This document shows positions 19,063 to 29,717 of a stretch of 64,000 bases of DNA, in pieces. The position numbers were made by a program, and so were the translations under genes. The notes beneath the pieces were generated by a model. That model did no database searches. It was given only the letters and a program-made list of their open reading frames with translations, and was not told the DNA's origin. Origin of the DNA: Kitasatospora sp. NBC_01250 (GTDB lineage: Bacteria > Actinomycetota > Actinomycetes > Streptomycetales > Streptomycetaceae); the NCBI RefSeq assembly GCF_036226465.1, contig NZ_CP108476.1, forward strand, positions 6,572,001-6,636,000. Reading direction: 5' to 3'. Within the stretch, counting starts at the first letter, position 1. Each line of letters starts with the position of its first letter.

Positions 19063-19076
19063 TTCGTGCAGGGCTC

Positions 19077-19112
19077 GATGCCCACCCCGGCCGGACGGCT
19101 GGGGTGGGCATC
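19077..19112 (+). terminator. Hairpin terminator after ftsZ
   Basis: GATGCCCACCCC at 19077-19088 and GGGGTGGGCATC at 19101-19112 are perfect 12-base inverted arms with a 12-base loop, starting 14 bases after the ftsZ stop. There is no U-tract, as is usual for high-G+C actinomycete terminators. It separates ftsZ from yggS. Confidence 0.8.
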
Positions 19113-19135
19113 GTCGCGTGTGATAGGCAGTGAAT

Positions 19136-19900
19136 ATGACGAACCAGCAGTCCGCCGAGTTCCCGGCGCCCGACCGCCTCGAGCAGCTCAGGAGCGGTCT
19201 TGCGGCCGTGGAGCGCCGGATCGAGGCCGCCTGTGCGGCAGCCGGACGAGCGCGCTCCGAGGTCTCCCTGATCGTGGTCACCAAGACCTACCCGGCTTCG
19301 GACACCCGGCTGCTGGCTTCGCTCGGTGTCCGCGAGGTGGCCGAGAACCGCGACCAGGACGCCGCCCCCAAGGCGGCCGAGTGTGCCGATCTCGCGCTGA
19401 CCTGGCACTTCGTCGGACAGTTGCAGACGAACAAGGTGCGCTCGGTGGTGCGCTACGCACACCATGTTCACTCGGTCGACCGGGAGCGGCTGGTCACGGC
19501 ACTGGCTGACGCGGTGTCGAAGGCCGAACGGCCCCCGCTGGGCTGCCTGGTGCAGGTGGCGCTGGAGAAGGAGAAGGCCGGCGCCGGCGAGTCGGGTGAG
19601 GGCCGGGCCGGGGTCGCCGCCGAGGACGTGCTGGCCCTGGCGGACCGCATCGCCGACACGCCCGGGCTGCGCCTTGACGGTGTGATGACGGTCGCTCCGC
19701 TGACGGGAACTCTGGCCGGCGACCCGGCCGCGGCGTTCGCGAAGTTGGCGGAAATCTCAACCGCCGTACGCGCGGCCCATCCTGCTGCCACGATGGTCTC
19801 GGCAGGGATGAGCGGTGACCTTGAGCAGGCGATCGCGGCCGGAGCGACACATGTACGCGTCGGTACGGCGGTGCTCGGTGCGCGGTCACGGCTCGGGTAA
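19136..19900 (+). CDS. yggS: YggS/PLPBP family PLP homeostasis protein
   Basis: This is a 254-residue alanine-racemase-fold protein of the YggS/PROSC family, which binds pyridoxal phosphate and controls its balance rather than catalysing a known reaction. PLP-binding Lys50 lies in SLIVVTKTYPAS. The later HFVGQLQTNKVRSVV, MSGDLEQAIAAGATHVRVGTA (here MSGDLEQAI and VRVGTAVLG) motifs are typical. A GTG at 19130 is an alternative start. A TAGGCA hexamer at 19124-19129 could be a -10 box for leaderless expression. In most streptomycetes a pgeF/yfiH gene lies between ftsZ and this gene; here only 73 bases separate them. Confidence 0.92.
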   Translation: MTNQQSAEFPAPDRLEQLRSGLAAVERRIEAACAAAGRARSEVSLIVVTKTYPASDTRLLASLGVREVAENRDQDAAPKAAECADLALTWHFVGQLQTNKVRSVVRYAHHVHSVDRERLVTALADAVSKAERPPLGCLVQVALEKEKAGAGESGEGRAGVAAEDVLALADRIADTPGLRLDGVMTVAPLTGTLAGDPAAAFAKLAEISTAVRAAHPAATMVSAGMSGDLEQAIAAGATHVRVGTAVLGARSRLG

Positions 19901-20007
19901 CGTCACCGGGTAGTAGATCAGACTGCAGGACAAATCAGGACAAAGCACCGATTCGTCCTGAGGATGCCAATCAATCGTGGATCGTATGTCCGCGGCCACG
20001 CACACAC

Positions 20008-20050
20008 CCTGACAGATCATCGGCTCTCCGTAGCCGTGGCCTGACAGATC
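20008..20050. repeat. Duplicate CCTGACAGATC element upstream of sepF
   Basis: CCTGACAGATC occurs at 20008-20018 and 20040-20050, exactly 32 bases apart, in the 255-base gap before sepF. The same gap holds the inverted pair TCAGGAC (19935-19941) and GTCCTGA (19955-19961). The GACAGATC core is close to the repeat found upstream of ftsZ, read on the opposite strand. Confidence 0.55.
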
Positions 20051-20155
20051 GTGAGCGGACCGCGGGCCCGGGAAACCCACCGTACTTCACGGTGACGGAT
20101 TTCGCGGGCCTGGCCGGTGACGAAGCCGATCCACCACAGAGCGGAGGACAGGAGC

Positions 20156-20758
20156 ATGGCCGGCGCAATGCGCAAGATGGCGGTCTACCTCGGCCTCGTG
20201 GAGGACGAGACGTACGACGGTCAGGGTTACGACCCGGACGACGACTACGACACGGACCCCGAGCCCATCCGGACCGGGCGGACCGAGGACATCCCGCGGC
20301 CCGCCTCCGCCCCACCGGCGCAAGTCGCCTCGATCGCGCCCCAGCCGGTGCCGGCCGCGGTGCCGATCCGGCAGGAGCCGCCGCGGATGGCACCCGTGTC
20401 GTCCATCACACCCGAACGTCGTCAGAATCTGGAGAAGAGTGCGCCGGTGATCATGCCCAAGGTCGTGAACGAGCGGGAGCCGTACCGCATCACCACGCTG
20501 CACCCGAGGACCTACAACGAGGCCCGTACCATCGGGGAACAGTTCCGTGGCGGCACCCCGGTGATCATGAATCTGACCGAGATGGACGACACCGACGCGA
20601 AGCGCCTCGTAGACTTCGCCGCTGGACTCGTCTTCGGTCTGCACGGCAGTATCGAGCGCGTGACGCAGAAGGTGTTCCTGCTGTCTCCTGCTAACGTCGA
20701 TGTCACGGCGGAGGACAAGGCACGAATCGCCGAGGGTGGGTTCTTCAACCAGAGCTGA
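20156..20758 (+). CDS. sepF: Cell division protein SepF
   Basis: This 200-residue SepF anchors FtsZ to the membrane. An N-terminal amphipathic helix MAGAMRKMAVYLGLVED precedes an acidic, Pro-rich linker (residues 20-100) and the C-terminal DUF552 domain (about 105-195), which includes the NLTEMDDTDAKRLVDFAAG segment and VFLLSPANVDV. The ATG at 20156 behind GGAGGACAGGAG gives the conserved N-terminus; the upstream ATG at 20117 adds sequence that would bury the membrane helix. The gene is 96 bases from yggT. Confidence 0.94.
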   Translation: MAGAMRKMAVYLGLVEDETYDGQGYDPDDDYDTDPEPIRTGRTEDIPRPASAPPAQVASIAPQPVPAAVPIRQEPPRMAPVSSITPERRQNLEKSAPVIMPKVVNEREPYRITTLHPRTYNEARTIGEQFRGGTPVIMNLTEMDDTDAKRLVDFAAGLVFGLHGSIERVTQKVFLLSPANVDVTAEDKARIAEGGFFNQS

Positions 20759-20854
20759 CCCGGCCACGACGTCATGTGTGGACCTGATGGACAGTGAGTG
20801 ACCTAGCAGTTTCGTGAACAGGCAGAGTCGGAAGAACTGGGAGAGGGATACCCG

Positions 20855-21145
20855 ATGGGGATCGTGGGGGCGGTGCTCTACTACGCACTGACCGTCTTCC
20901 TGGTGATTCTGCTCTTCCGCCTGGTCATGGACTGGGTCTTCCAGTTCGCCCGCTCGTGGCGTCCGGGCAAGGCCATGGTGGTGGTCCTGGAGGCCACGTA
21001 CACTGTCACGGATCCGCCACTCAAGCTTCTTCGGCGGTTCATTCCGCCGTTGCGTCTCGGGGGCGTGGCGCTCGACCTGTCCTTCTTCGTACTGATGATC
21101 ATTGTGTATGTCCTGATCTCGCTCGTGCAGCGTCTGCCGTGGTGA
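20855..21145 (+). CDS. yggT: YggT family membrane protein
   Basis: This 96-residue protein has two membrane segments (about 5-27 and 70-92) flanking a cytoplasmic loop with PPLKLLRRFIPPLRLGGVALDLS, typical of YggT; the motif is given in parts as LLRRFIPP and ALDLSFFVL. The family is encoded with sepF and divIVA in Gram-positive bacteria and has been linked to osmotic or division functions, with no firm biochemistry. The RBS is GGGAGAGGG. Confidence 0.9.
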   Translation: MGIVGAVLYYALTVFLVILLFRLVMDWVFQFARSWRPGKAMVVVLEATYTVTDPPLKLLRRFIPPLRLGGVALDLSFFVLMIIVYVLISLVQRLPW

Positions 21146-21194
21146 GCGATGCGGCAGGATGCCAGTGTGCCGACGATCACGTTGAGGTGAAGAG

Positions 21195-22514
21195 ATGCCG
21201 TTGACCCCCGAGGACGTTCGGAACAAGCAGTTCACGACCGTCCGGCTGCGCGAAGGCTACGACGAGGACGAGGTCGATGCCTTCCTCGACGAGGTCGAGG
21301 CCGAGCTGACCCGCCTGCTGCGCGAGAACGAGGACCTGCGGGCCAAGTTGGCCGCGGCGACCCGGGCCGCCGCGCAGAACCAGGCGAACATGCGCAAGGA
21401 GCAGCCGCAGGACGCTCCGCGTCAGGGCGGTCCGGTGCCCGCCGCCATATCCGGCCCGCCGGTCCCCGGCCAGCAGGGTCCCGGCCAGCAGCAGCCGCCG
21501 CAGCAGCAGATGGGCCAGCAGCCGCTGGGTCTGCCGTCCGGCGCCCCGCAGCTGCCGCCCGGCCAGGGCGCCCCGATGCAGCAGCAGGTCCCCGGCCAGC
21601 AGCAGATGCAGCCGCAGCAGATGCAGCCCCAGCAGCAGATGGGCCAGCAGCCGATGGGCACCATGGGCGGCCAGCAGCAGCTGGTGCAGCCGATGGGCGG
21701 TCAGATGCTGCAGCCGATGGGCGGCCAGATGCAGCAGCAGATGGGCCAGCAGCCGATGGGCACCATGGGCGGCCAGCAGCAGCTCGCCCCGATGGGCGGC
21801 CCGCTCGGCCAGCAGCTCGGCGGTCCGCTCGGCGCGCCGATGCAGCAGCAGGGCCCCGGCGGCGACAGCGCGGCCCGCGTGCTCGCGCTCGCCCAGCAGA
21901 CCGCCGACCAGGCGATCTCCGAGGCCCGGTCCGAGGCCAACAAGATTGTCGGTGAGGCTCGCAGCCGCGCCGAGGGTCTGGAGCGCGACGCCCGTGCCAA
22001 GGCCGACGCGCTGGAGCGGGACGCGCAGGAGAAGCACCGCGTCGCGATGGGCTCGCTGGAGTCGGCGCGCGCCACGCTGGAGCGCAAGGTCGAGGACCTG
22101 CGTGCCTTCGAGCGCGAGTACCGCACCCGCCTGAAGTCCTACCTGGAGACCCAGCTGCGCCAGCTGGAGTCGCAGGCCGACGACTCGCTCGCCCCGCCGC
22201 GGATCCCGGCCACCGCTTCGCTGCCGCCGGCCGCGTCGTCGATGGCCTCCGCGGGCGCCCCCTCCTTCGGTGGCGGCCAGCCCTCCTTCGGCGGCAACCC
22301 GTCGTTCGGTGGCAACCAGTCCTTCGGCGGCGGCTCCGGTGCCCCGTCGTTCGGTGGTCAGCCCTCGGCCAACGGTGCCCCGCAGATGGCTCCGGCCGGC
22401 ATGACCCAGCCGATGGCCGCGGTCCGTCCGCAGCCGCCGCAGCCCATGCAGCCGATGCAGCAGGCCCCCGCTCCGATGCGTGGCTTCCTGATCGACGAGG
22501 ACGGCGACAACTAG
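21195..22514 (+). CDS. divIVA: DivIVA polar growth protein
   Basis: This 439-residue DivIVA is the organiser of tip growth and branching in streptomycetes. The N-terminal membrane-binding domain (residues 1-60) starts MPLTPEDVRNKQFTTVRLR and is followed by a short coiled coil. Residues about 75-220 are Gln/Met/Gly/Pro-rich, made of QQ, MGQQPMG and GGQ units, and include an exact 53-base DNA duplication. A second long coiled coil spans about 225-335. The tail (about 345-439) has repeated SFGG units. The ATG is preceded by GAGGTGAAGAG. The gene is essential in Streptomyces. It is convergent with ileS. Confidence 0.95.
   Translation: MPLTPEDVRNKQFTTVRLREGYDEDEVDAFLDEVEAELTRLLRENEDLRAKLAAATRAAAQNQANMRKEQPQDAPRQGGPVPAAISGPPVPGQQGPGQQQPPQQQMGQQPLGLPSGAPQLPPGQGAPMQQQVPGQQQMQPQQMQPQQQMGQQPMGTMGGQQQLVQPMGGQMLQPMGGQMQQQMGQQPMGTMGGQQQLAPMGGPLGQQLGGPLGAPMQQQGPGGDSAARVLALAQQTADQAISEARSEANKIVGEARSRAEGLERDARAKADALERDAQEKHRVAMGSLESARATLERKVEDLRAFEREYRTRLKSYLETQLRQLESQADDSLAPPRIPATASLPPAASSMASAGAPSFGGGQPSFGGNPSFGGNQSFGGGSGAPSFGGQPSANGAPQMAPAGMTQPMAAVRPQPPQPMQPMQQAPAPMRGFLIDEDGDN
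21630..21784 (+). repeat. Exact 53-base direct repeat inside divIVA
   Basis: Bases 21630-21682 and 21732-21784 are identical and 102 bases (34 codons) apart, so the repeat keeps frame. It encodes the QQQMGQQPMGTMGGQQQ block of the Gln-rich linker. Such units allow gain or loss of linker length by slippage or recombination. Confidence 0.85.
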
Positions 22515-22525
22515 GTCGGTTCGTA

Positions 22526-22576
22526 CCGAGGCGCGTGCCCCGGGCTCCTGCGCTGAGCCCGGTGCACGCGCCTCGG
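22526..22576 (+). terminator. Terminator after divIVA
   Basis: Arms at 22526-22547 and 22555-22576 pair over 22 positions with one mismatch and a 7-base loop; the stem begins CCGAGGCGCGTGC. It lies 11 bases after the divIVA stop. Confidence 0.85.
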
Positions 22577-22597
22577 CCGTTTCCTCCTGACCGGTGT

Positions 22598-22678
22598 GCG
22601 AAGGCGCCCGACCACCGAAGTGGCCGGGCGCCTTCGCGCGTGCGTACGGGGGCTCACCCGCCGGGCGGGTGAGCCCCC
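22598..22678. terminator. Two further hairpins between divIVA and ileS
   Basis: The first hairpin has arms GCGAAGGCGCCCG (22598-22610) and CGGGCGCCTTCGC (22625-22637). The second has GGGGGCTCACCCG (22648-22660) and CGGGTGAGCCCCC (22666-22678) with a 5-base loop. The second lies 12 bases beyond the ileS stop and can serve minus-strand transcription. Together with the hairpin at 22526 they isolate two highly expressed convergent genes. Confidence 0.8.
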
Positions 22679-22690
22679 GATCCGCTCCCG

Positions 22691-25819
<3,129 letters not shown>

Positions 25820-25822
25820 TGC

Positions 25823-26085
25823 GCCTCCGGCGGATGCGTGGACGGGCATTCCGACGGAGGGACGAGGCCAAAAGCGCCCCGCGGTACCACCCTCCTTGGC
25901 CGTCGGACACTCTCGACGGCCCACTCCTTGGGCTTGCGGCCGGGTCTAGTGGGCCCCACGGGTGGGGCCGTTCTTCCGGCGGCTCCGGGGTGATCTTCCC
26001 GTCGCGCACACCCCCGGGCTCACACCGTCCCCGGGTCGCTCATGGCTGCGTACGTCGGTACTCGTCCCATCTGCGCCTTGCCGGC
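25823..26085 (-). promoter_or_regulatory. T-box riboswitch leader of ileS
   Basis: The minus strand carries the T-box signature AAGGAGGGTGGTACCGCG at 25897-25880, next to a stem III hairpin GGCCGTCG/CGACGGCC (25921-25898). CCCTCC at 25861-25856 can pair with GGAGGG of the T-box, or with the GGAGG ribosome-binding site just before the ileS GTG. This means translational rather than transcriptional control, as reported for actinobacterial ileS leaders. A candidate isoleucine specifier AUC is at 25994-25992, in the loop region of a short stem I. Uncharged tRNA-Ile would free the ribosome-binding site. Confidence 0.88.
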
Positions 26086-26089
26086 CCAG

Positions 26090-26095
26090 TCTATA
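26090..26095 (-). promoter_or_regulatory. -10-like box for the ileS leader
   Basis: TATAGA on the minus strand at 26095-26090 is a good -10 hexamer at the right distance before the T-box. No convincing -35 hexamer is seen 17-18 bases upstream. Confidence 0.45.
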
Positions 26096-26338
26096 GGGCG
26101 AGGGCAAGGCAGTTTCGCCAGCGCGCGGGGAAACGGTTAGCCGGTGACGATCTGGGCACAACTTTGTCAATGCCCAGGCACGGCGTCCATCGGGCTTCGG
26201 GCCCGGCGGCTGCCCGAGTGGGATCGATTCGCGGCATCGGTATGTCCCGTTGTGACCGGATTCGATCAGGATTATCGTTCCGGCACCAGAGGCCGACGGG
26301 AACCGTCGGCCGGAGTCATTCGTAGATGGGGTCGAGCC

Positions 26339-26944
26339 ATGGCTGAGAAGGCAACGGGCGCGGGCACCGCCACCAGGCGGACTCGGAAGGCCGTGGCAGG
26401 CGACCAAGGGGAGGGTTCCGTGACCACGACACGGCGGAAGACCAGCACCACCACCGGGCGCGGCGCGGCCACCAGCCGTAACCACACCCCCGTCGCCAGC
26501 GGAGCCCGGGCCACGGTCCCGGCGCCGGCCGGAGCCGAGTCCGTCGACCCGGCCGAGCTGCCGGTCCGCCCGGGTGAGGACCCGTGGACGGCGGCCGAGG
26601 TCGCCGAGGTGCACGCCGAGCTGAACGGCGAGCTGGCACGGCTGCGCGACGAGATCGAGAGCGCCGAGGCGGCGATCACCGGCCTGATGCGCGACTCCAA
26701 CGACGGAGCGGGCGACGACCAGGTGGACGCCGGCACCAAGAACATCAACCGGGAGAGCGAACTCGCGCTGGCCAACAACGCCCGCGACATGCTCGACCAG
26801 ACCGAGCGCGCGCTGACCCGGCTGGAGGGCGTGGGTTTCGGCGACTGCGAGTCCTGCGGCCAGGCGGTGGGCAAGGCGCGGCTGCAGGCCTTCCCGCGGG
26901 CGACCCTCTGCGTGGCCTGCAAGGCGAAGCAGGAGCGGCGCTGA
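26339..26944 (+). CDS. TraR/DksA-type zinc-finger protein
   Basis: This is a 201-residue protein. A basic Thr/Arg-rich N-terminal third (residues 1-70) precedes a coiled-coil segment (about 85-150, EVHAELNGELARLRDEIESAE, given here as VHAELNGELARLRDEI). A C-terminal four-cysteine zinc finger follows, with Cys170, Cys173, Cys191 and Cys194. This is the DksA/TraR C4 fold that reaches into the RNA polymerase secondary channel in proteobacteria; the role in actinomycetes is less clear. The ATG at 26339 gives MAEKATGAGT. It lies between ileS (divergent) and lspA, 52 bases before the latter. Confidence 0.85.
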   Translation: MAEKATGAGTATRRTRKAVAGDQGEGSVTTTRRKTSTTTGRGAATSRNHTPVASGARATVPAPAGAESVDPAELPVRPGEDPWTAAEVAEVHAELNGELARLRDEIESAEAAITGLMRDSNDGAGDDQVDAGTKNINRESELALANNARDMLDQTERALTRLEGVGFGDCESCGQAVGKARLQAFPRATLCVACKAKQERR

Positions 26945-26996
26945 CGGTCCGTCGCCGGGGTCGACCGGGACGGGGTCGAGCGGTCGCGCGCACCGC

Positions 26997-27680
26997 GTGG
27001 CGTACGCTCGACCCCGTAACGTCGGCCCCTTTTTCTCGGTAGCGGAGCGGATCATCACTACCCCAGGTTCCCCCCAGACCCAGGACGAGCCCACCGAGCC
27101 GGCCGACACCGCCGAAGCGTCGACCGGCACGCCGGACGGCCCGGCCGGTGCGAGCCCGCTGGCCGAGGCGCGCGCCGCGGTGCGCCGCCGCCGGCTCGTC
27201 CTGCTCTTCTCGGTGGCGCTGCTGGCCTACCTGATCGACCTGAGCAGCAAGCTGCTGGTGGTGGCCAAGCTGGAGGGCCACGATCCGATCCAGGTGATCG
27301 GTGACGTGGTGACCTTCCAGGTGATCCGCAACGCCGGTGCCGCGTTCGGGATGGGCCAGACCATGACGGTGGTCTTCACGCTGATCGCCGCGGCCGTGAT
27401 CGTGGTGATCTGGCGGATCTCGCGCCGGCTGTACAGCCTGCCCTGGGCGATCGCGCTGGGCCTGCTGCTCGGCGGGGCGCTGGGCAACCTGACCGACCGG
27501 CTCTTCCGTGCCCCGGGGGTGCTGCGCGGCCACGTGGTCGACTTCATCTCGGTGCAGCACTTCGCGGTCTTCAACCTGGCCGACTCCGCCATCGTCTGCG
27601 GCGGGATCCTGGTGGTGCTGCTCTCCTTCCGCGGCAGCAACCCGGACGGTTCGAACCACAACACCGCCAAGGGGGAGTGA
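26997..27680 (+). CDS. lspA: Lipoprotein signal peptidase II
   Basis: LspA removes signal peptides from diacylated lipoproteins in the membrane. Four membrane helices lie in the last ~170 residues. The two catalytic aspartates are in LGNLTDRLFR and FNLADSAIVCGG, and the RNAGAAFG motif is present. The N-terminal ~60 residues are Pro/Thr/Glu-rich and cytoplasmic. The start is uncertain. GTG 26997 is the only standard in-frame start before GTG 27179, but no SD precedes it. The homologue-like N-terminus (VAERIITTP) would begin at a GTA (27039), or at ATC 27054 behind GGAG. Confidence 0.85.
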   Translation: MAYARPRNVGPFFSVAERIITTPGSPQTQDEPTEPADTAEASTGTPDGPAGASPLAEARAAVRRRRLVLLFSVALLAYLIDLSSKLLVVAKLEGHDPIQVIGDVVTFQVIRNAGAAFGMGQTMTVVFTLIAAAVIVVIWRISRRLYSLPWAIALGLLLGGALGNLTDRLFRAPGVLRGHVVDFISVQHFAVFNLADSAIVCGGILVVLLSFRGSNPDGSNHNTAKGE

Positions 27681-27746
27681 CCCCGCGGCGGTGAGGGCCG
27701 CCGCGGGCAGCGGGAGCGGGCGGCCGGTTGCGGCATACTCGTACGG

Positions 27747-28685
27747 GTGAGCACCGCAGCGCAGATCCGCACGCTTCCCGTACCCGACGGCCTTGAGGGC
27801 GAGCGTCTCGACGCCGCCCTCGCCCGCATGTTCGGCCTCTCGCGGACCAAGGCCGCCGAGCTGGCCGCCGAGGGCAAGGTCCGGATCGACGGTGCCACGG
27901 CCGGCAAGTCCGACCGGGTGATGGCCGGCAGCTGGCTGGAGGTCGAGATCCCGGCGCCCGCCGCCCCGGTGCAGGTCGTCGCCCAGCACGTCGAAGGCAT
28001 GCGGATCGTCCATGACGACCAGGACATCGTGCTGGTCGACAAGCCGGTCGGGGTCGCCGCGCACCCGAGCCCGGGCTGGACCGGCCCGACCGTGATCGGC
28101 CACCTGGCCGCCGCCGGCTACCGGATCTCCACCTCGGGGGCCGCCGAGCGCCAGGGCGTCGTGCACCGCCTGGACGTCGGCACCTCGGGGCTGATGGTGG
28201 TCGCCAAGTCGGAGCGCGCCTACACCGATCTCAAGCGCCAGTTCCACGACCGGATCACCTCGAAGACCTACCACACCCTGGTCCAGGGCCACCCCGATCC
28301 GCTCAGCGGCACCGTCGACGCTCCGATCGGGCGCCACCCCAGCTCGGACTGGAAGTGGGCGGTGACCCGCGAGGGCAAGCCCTCGATCACCCACTACGAC
28401 CTGATCGAGGCCTACCGGGCCGCCTCCCTGCTGACGGTCAAGCTGGAGACCGGCCGCACCCACCAGATCCGGGTGCACATGTCGGCGCTGCGCCACCCGT
28501 GCGTGGGCGACCTGACCTACGGTGCCGACCCCTCGCTCGCCAAGCGCCTGGGGCTGACCCGCCAGTGGCTGCACGCCGTCGCGCTCGGCTTCGAGCACCC
28601 GGCCGACGGCGAGTGGGTGCAGTTCGAGAGCGAGTACCCCGAGGACCTGCGCAAGGCGCTGGAGATCATCGCCGATGAGAGCTGA
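27747..28685 (+). CDS. rluD: RluA/RluD family 23S rRNA pseudouridine synthase
   Basis: This 312-residue protein has an N-terminal S4 RNA-binding domain (about residues 15-75) and a RluA catalytic domain. Catalytic Asp143 lies in VVHRLDVGTSGLM, and the later LETGRTHQIRVHMSALRHPCVGD region (key residues GRTHQIRVH) is diagnostic. It isomerises uridines in 23S rRNA helix 69 or a related site; the exact positions are inferred from family. The GTG start is about 8 bases after a CATACT hexamer (27734-27739), so expression may be leaderless. The stop overlaps the next gene. Confidence 0.9.
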   Translation: MSTAAQIRTLPVPDGLEGERLDAALARMFGLSRTKAAELAAEGKVRIDGATAGKSDRVMAGSWLEVEIPAPAAPVQVVAQHVEGMRIVHDDQDIVLVDKPVGVAAHPSPGWTGPTVIGHLAAAGYRISTSGAAERQGVVHRLDVGTSGLMVVAKSERAYTDLKRQFHDRITSKTYHTLVQGHPDPLSGTVDAPIGRHPSSDWKWAVTREGKPSITHYDLIEAYRAASLLTVKLETGRTHQIRVHMSALRHPCVGDLTYGADPSLAKRLGLTRQWLHAVALGFEHPADGEWVQFESEYPEDLRKALEIIADES

Positions 28686-29157
28686 GCCGGTGGGGGACGG
28701 GACGGTGGACATCCGGGTGGTCGGCAGTGAGCGGGAGTTCGAGCTCGCCAAGGCCGTGCGGCACGAGGTCTTCGTGGTCGAGCAGGGCATCGCGCCCGAG
28801 CTGGAGTACGACGAGCTGGACGCCGGCTCGACCCACCTGCTCGCGCTCGACCCGACCGGCGCGCCGGTCGGCACCGCGCGGCTGATCAGCGGCGAGCCGG
28901 CCATGGAGCTGACCGGCGTCGCGGGCCGGGTGCTGCTCGGCCGCCTCGCGGTCAGCGCGCGGGCGCGCGGGACTGGCCTGGGGTCGGCGCTGGTCGGCGC
29001 GGTCGAGCGGGCCGGGATCGAGCTGGGCGCCACCGAGTGCGAGCTGCACGCCCAGGTCCAGGCGCTCGGCTTCTACCAGCGCCTGGGCTACACCGCCGAG
29101 GGGCCGGTCTACGACGACGCGGGGATACCGCACCGCACCATGGTCAAGGCCTTCTGA
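28675..29157 (+). CDS. GNAT family N-acetyltransferase
   Basis: This is a 160-residue GNAT protein. The acetyl-CoA-binding motif A is seen in LLGRLAVSARARGTGLGSALVGA (R/Q-x-x-G-x-G/A as RGTGLGSA). The N-terminal VVGSEREFELAKAVRHEVFVVEQG segment (key part RHEVFVVEQG) and the end ALGFYQRLGYTAEG fit the ElaA-like branch. The substrate is unknown. The ATG at 28675 overlaps the last 11 bases of rluD. Confidence 0.85.
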   Translation: MRAEPVGDGTVDIRVVGSEREFELAKAVRHEVFVVEQGIAPELEYDELDAGSTHLLALDPTGAPVGTARLISGEPAMELTGVAGRVLLGRLAVSARARGTGLGSALVGAVERAGIELGATECELHAQVQALGFYQRLGYTAEGPVYDDAGIPHRTMVKAF

Positions 29158-29211
29158 CCTTTCTCGCACTACGCTCTGGGGCGGCACACCACTCAGCTGC
29201 GGGGGGACCCC

Positions 29212-29715
29212 ATGCGCTACCTGATCCGTGACCGGATGTTCGCCTTCCACGAGGAGGCCTGGATCGAGACCGAGCACCGCGAGAAGCTCTACCGGGTCAA
29301 CAAGAAGCTCTTGCGGCTGCGCAGCACCTTCCACTTCGTGGACACCCAGGGCGCGGTGGTGGCCACCATCGTGCGCAAGGCCCTGACCTGGCACCACACC
29401 ATCCTGATCAAGCACGAGGGTGAGGTGGTGGCCAAGATCAGCAAGCGGTTCCTCAAGCTGTTCGGCGACCGCTTCAAGGTCCGGCTGCGGGACGGGCGGC
29501 AGTTGAAGATAGTGGGCAACGTCTGGGACCGGGAGTTCGACATCCGGCACGAGGGCACCACACTGGCGCACATCTCCCGGCGCTGGTTCAGCATCCGCGA
29601 CGCCTACGCCGTGGACGTGCTGAGCCAGCAGGACGCCGTGCTGCTGATCGTCCTGGCAGTCTGCGTGGACCACACCCTGCAGGACCTCAAGGGCGAGAAG
29701 CTCACGAACCTCTGA
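29212..29715 (+). CDS. LURP-one-related (tubby-like fold) protein
   Basis: This 167-residue protein begins MRYLIRDRMFAFHEEAWIE and is made of alternating short beta strands and one C-terminal hydrophobic helix near residues 140-155. That pattern fits the LURP-one/YxjI family with a tubby C-terminal fold; the biochemical role is unknown. An RBS-like GGGGGGA precedes the ATG. The stop lies two bases from the stop of the convergent MscS gene, leaving no room for a terminator. Confidence 0.75.
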   Translation: MRYLIRDRMFAFHEEAWIETEHREKLYRVNKKLLRLRSTFHFVDTQGAVVATIVRKALTWHHTILIKHEGEVVAKISKRFLKLFGDRFKVRLRDGRQLKIVGNVWDREFDIRHEGTTLAHISRRWFSIRDAYAVDVLSQQDAVLLIVLAVCVDHTLQDLKGEKLTNL

Positions 29716-29717
29716 GG

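Noticed and set aside
21480..21850. Possible non-coding tandem repeat or satellite in divIVA
   Set aside because: The repeats keep frame, encode a Gln-rich linker known from streptomycete DivIVA, and lie between two coiled coils.
25820..25924. N-terminal extension of IleRS in the open frame up to 25924
   Set aside because: The stretch coincides with the T-box antiterminator/antisequestrator pairing, and the GTG at 25819 has a proper RBS and the conserved N-terminus.
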